A stretch of 64,000 nucleotides of DNA from Rachycentron canadum. Its lineage: Eukaryota; Chordata; Actinopteri; Carangiformes; Rachycentridae. The notes below the pieces were generated by a model. The model ran no database searches. It was not told where the DNA came from and saw only the letters and a list, made by a program, of their open reading frames with translations. This document shows, piece after piece, positions 61,101 to 64,000 of this stretch (position 1 is its first letter; every line of letters starts with the position of its first letter). The stretch is from positions 13,625,100 through 13,689,099 of the forward strand of contig CM076648.1 in the NCBI GenBank assembly GCA_038496675.1, read 5' to 3'. The position numbers were made by a program, and so were the translations under genes.

Positions 61101-62805
61101 TGATGACACGCGATTGGTGGGAGATTGGCTCTGATGTAGCCTTGGGGTGCTGAGCGGAATCCACGGTTTAGCATGTCTCGAAAAAGCTCGAGGACAGGCT
61201 TATTTAGGCACCATGACACACAGAGTGAAGTAGGAGGCAGAGGATAAAGAAGCTAATCTTGTCAGCCTAAAGCCTGCTCCTCTTTCTGAATAACACTGCA
61301 GTTTGGTAGTCTTTGTCCTGGCATTTAAATGGAAATATTACGAAACTTGGGCCTGTTGAGGAAACATTTCACAGCTGTCTCTGCCCTGAGAGAAGGCAGG
61401 CAATTTGGCATTAAGGATTCTGCAAATGTGCTGCATGTGTTTATCTGTTCTAATGACCTTAAGAGTATGGATATTACTAGCATACTAATCACCTGTGTGT
61501 GCTCTACTGCTGTTTTGCATTCAAATTGCTCGTCAGGCACAACATACATGGAGGCAATACCATTTGTATTTATTTTTTTTCTCACTTCCCACCTTTATCT
61601 GTCCAAATGAAAAATAATACAGCCTACTGTTAATGTGGAGGAAAATGCCACAATGAATGAGGTAATAAAAATTTCCAGTGAGCTGAAGCTCCTGCCATCA
61701 CTGGAGAGACAGTACAATTAGGTTGATTTGCAGCGATGAAAATGTCATTTGAGTGCGTTGCAGTCACATCTTGTGGGTGACACAAATATGACTCAGGGTA
61801 TACAGGGTATAAGGCAATTCAGAAACCTACAGACTGAGTTGCTGCCACTTGGTGTTTGTATTTAAGACGAATAACACTGGTTGTGGCTCCATTTAGACAA
61901 CAGTTTCTTTTTTTCCTTGTCTTTTTTTTTTTTTAAATCACGTATAAAACCCACTTGTTGCCTAAAATAACCTCAAACTCTAATCTGCAGTTTTTCATAC
62001 CTCATAAATTTTATCCAACATTTATTACAATTTGTGCTTTTAACATTACACGCACTATCCCACCCAAGGGATAGTTTGGCCTTGGTAGGGTGTGTTTCAG
62101 TTTATACTGGACTCAATCTTCAAACAACCTTGACAAATGATATGTTATTTTAAAGCTCCTGATTCCATCTGTGCAATGCATACTTAAATTATCTTAGTTT
62201 GCCTTTTACTCCATCACCTTGGTGCAAGTACAGCTGCTGTAAGTTGCAACTTTATTATAAAAGCCGCAAAGAAAAGTGGCCAACCACACAAAGACAAACC
62301 ACAGATCCATAAAAAATGACTGTAAAAGCAGCACCAACAAAACATTTATTAACCTCAAAGGTGTATACAGTAGCTATTGATGCATGCGCTCATTTTTAGA
62401 TACTGCAACATATCCTTTGTCAGGTATGTATTATTCATACATTTTAGCAGCACAATAAGCAGTTTGTAGATTTCGGGCTGCCAATCATTGGCACTCTTTA
62501 AGTGGTCTGGCTGCTCATTGAGTGGGAGATACATAGGGTGGGGTGCTCCATCACTCTTCTCCTCTTCCACTAAAAGGCTCTGACATGTCTCCCTGGAGGC
62601 CTACAGCCAGCCTGGTGCACTCTGTACACAACTTAATGGCTGCTGTCACTGCACAACTCATCCATGATAGCCCCCTCAGCTACAACACAATTACCAGTTT
62701 TTGGAGACAGTTTTGATATATGTTTTATTGTAATAGTGTTACACAGTTAATGTCAGTGGTTTCCCAGATGTTGTGTTAAACAAGAATCAAAAATAGTGCA
62801 TAATG

Positions 62806-62807
<2 letters not shown>
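58125..62807. other. Long unique stretch without a supported gene
   Basis: About 4.7 kb. Poly-A runs at 60459-60472 and 60697-60714, a poly-T at 61923-61934. The longest frame (60250-60651, plus, 133 codons) crosses one of the poly-A runs and has no recognisable domain. The opposed frames at 61325-61610 are mutual shadows. Confidence 0.5.

Positions 62808-62867
<60 letters not shown>
62808..62867. repeat. (TATC)n tetranucleotide microsatellite
   Basis: A clean array of 15 units, the reverse complement of the motif at 628-737. Confidence 0.98.
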
Positions 62868-63173
62868 ACCATATACATTTCCTCTGGAAATGATAGGTAT
62901 ACTGTACATAACACAATAATAGTCTGGGTTAGGTTCAATTAAAATTTAATGTTTTGTGAAGATGGAATATGATAAATTGAAATGTCTTTGTAAACTCGCA
63001 CAAAGAATTAATGTTAACTAATAATTAAAGTAATGTCAGGAAACAGGTTTGAAACAAATACAATATACTGTATATACCAACTGTGCAATACACTGCATCA
63101 CTGCTGCAGCTCACATAATACTTATCTTGTATATATACTGCACTATTTATATTTTGATATTTACACTTAATCT

Positions 63174-63334
63174 TTACTGACTTATAGTCCATTCACATTT
63201 ATTTTTATTCTATATCTATCTTTTTTGTTTTGCTAAGTCTGCAAATATTTCTAGTTATATTTCTATTTCTATTGTTGGAGCAGCTGCAATGAACTAAATT
63301 TCCACTGGGGATTAATAAAGCATTCTGATTCTGA
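63174..63334 (+). mobile_element. L2/CR1-type 3' tail, copy 2
   Basis: Same orientation and family as 5957-6175. It shares the opening 'ttactgacttatag', the 'tctattgttggagca' word and the closing 'ctggggattaataaagc', here followed by 'attctgattctg', the tandem terminal 6-mer typical of such tails. The 60-bp TATC array lies 300 bp upstream. Confidence 0.72.
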
Positions 63335-63621
63335 ATACATACAACATACAACTGCATATAACAAGCAAACAGGCGCAAAATTGTATATGATGCACATTTC
63401 CCAATGTACAGCCCAGAGAAGAGTAATCCCACCTTGAGTTGTATGAAAGTGGTCGAGCTGGTCAGTATGTATACAGAGCACAGGACACTGGAGATCAGTG
63501 ACTGCATCCTGAGCCCTTTCTGTTGTTTGAGTCAGAGTAAGGAAAGATGTAGTGAAAAGTAAATGTGCTGCAAGTCACCACTGAGTTGTTCTGTGTTTAT
63601 AAAAATCATCCAGTTCATCAC

Positions 63622-63725
63622 CTTAAAGCACTGGCTCCCCAACCTTTTCTCATTCATGGCCCACTTGAAAATCTCAAAAAATGTTAGCAGCCCACGTTTG
63701 ACCTGTAACAACAGAGGCCAGATAA
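63622..63725 (+). repeat. Possible hAT-type repeat end
   Basis: 'aaagcactggctccccaac' followed by 'cttttctcattcatggccc' resembles the 'cagtggttcccaacctttt...gaccc' ends of hAT-derived repeats in fish. The opposite terminal repeat is not seen before the window ends. Confidence 0.3.
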
Positions 63726-63963
63726 AGTGTTCTCAGAGCACTTTTTAGTTGAATGACTATGATCGGACATTTAGGACTGAACTGGAGGCAGGAGAAACAT
63801 GTAAGAAGCTCAGTTTCTCTTTTTTGTTTGACAAGGCAGAGATCACTTGTGGATTCACCATCTGTCTCTTGAGTCTCTATCCTTTCAATTCTTCTCATTG
63901 CTAGCTTTTCATTTTGATTGCCATAGATGTAACTTTTTCTTATCACAATCAGACTGATATATT

Positions 63964-63972
<9 letters not shown>

Positions 63973-64000
<28 letters not shown>
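63973..64000. repeat. (GT)n microsatellite cut by the window edge
   Basis: Fourteen GT units preceded by a short AT-rich run (63958-63972). The array continues beyond the window. Confidence 0.97.

Overview
This looks like vertebrate, most likely percomorph teleost, chromosomal DNA. It is AT-rich, full of short microsatellites and intron-like sequence, and scattered with repeat families that I recognise as typical of bony fish: a Tc1-like DNA transposon, L2/CR1-type 3' tails ending in 'attaataaag', a tRNA-headed element, the 'gtacttgtactttacttgag' repeat and the 'gttaaaaaggagttgttcc' repeat. There is no operon structure, no ribosome-binding-site logic and no long open frame; the longest uninterrupted frame without Ns is 153 codons. 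The species assignment is inference.

I cannot support any intact protein-coding gene. The window reads as a gene desert, a very large intron, or both. Nearly all short open frames are of the size expected by chance in AT-rich DNA.

Layout. 1-5.1 kb: unique AT-rich DNA with a 110-bp ATAG microsatellite. 5.1-6.2 kb: a TTC-containing fish repeat, a CpG-rich promoter-like island with a YY1-type ATGGCG core and a GTAAGT donor, two microsatellites and an L2-type tail. 6.2-15 kb: unique DNA, a 25-bp palindrome, an assembly gap inside an AT microsatellite, a 99-bp-period degenerate repeat and a GT array. 15.06-15.91 kb: a dead Tc1-like transposon. 16-28 kb: mostly unique DNA with a few repeat fragments. 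27.9-28.8 kb: a tRNA-like element beside another common fish repeat that is itself interrupted. 31.0-33.8 kb (minus strand): the relic of a DIRS/Ngaro-type tyrosine-recombinase retrotransposon with recognisable reverse transcriptase, RNase H and recombinase motifs in separate broken frames. Two tandem arrays sit at its 5' side. 34.6-40.4 kb: a fish repeat, a GC-rich exon-like segment, a set of phase-compatible candidate exons, and a degenerate 43-bp minisatellite of 'ggctagcattagctgctaac' type lying in the putative intron, plus a second Tc1 fragment. 41-64 kb: unique DNA with several fish repeat fragments, perfect inverted repeats, two more exon-like open frames, a TATC array and a second copy of the L2-type tail.

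The two things most worth a second look are the tyrosine-recombinase retroelement with its tandem 286-bp 5' unit, and the possible small multi-exon gene between about 36.5 and 40.4 kb. I found no CRISPR array, no canonical tRNA or rRNA gene, and nothing that amounts to a novel enzymatic system. All repeat-family assignments rest on recall of family consensus features, not on a database search.
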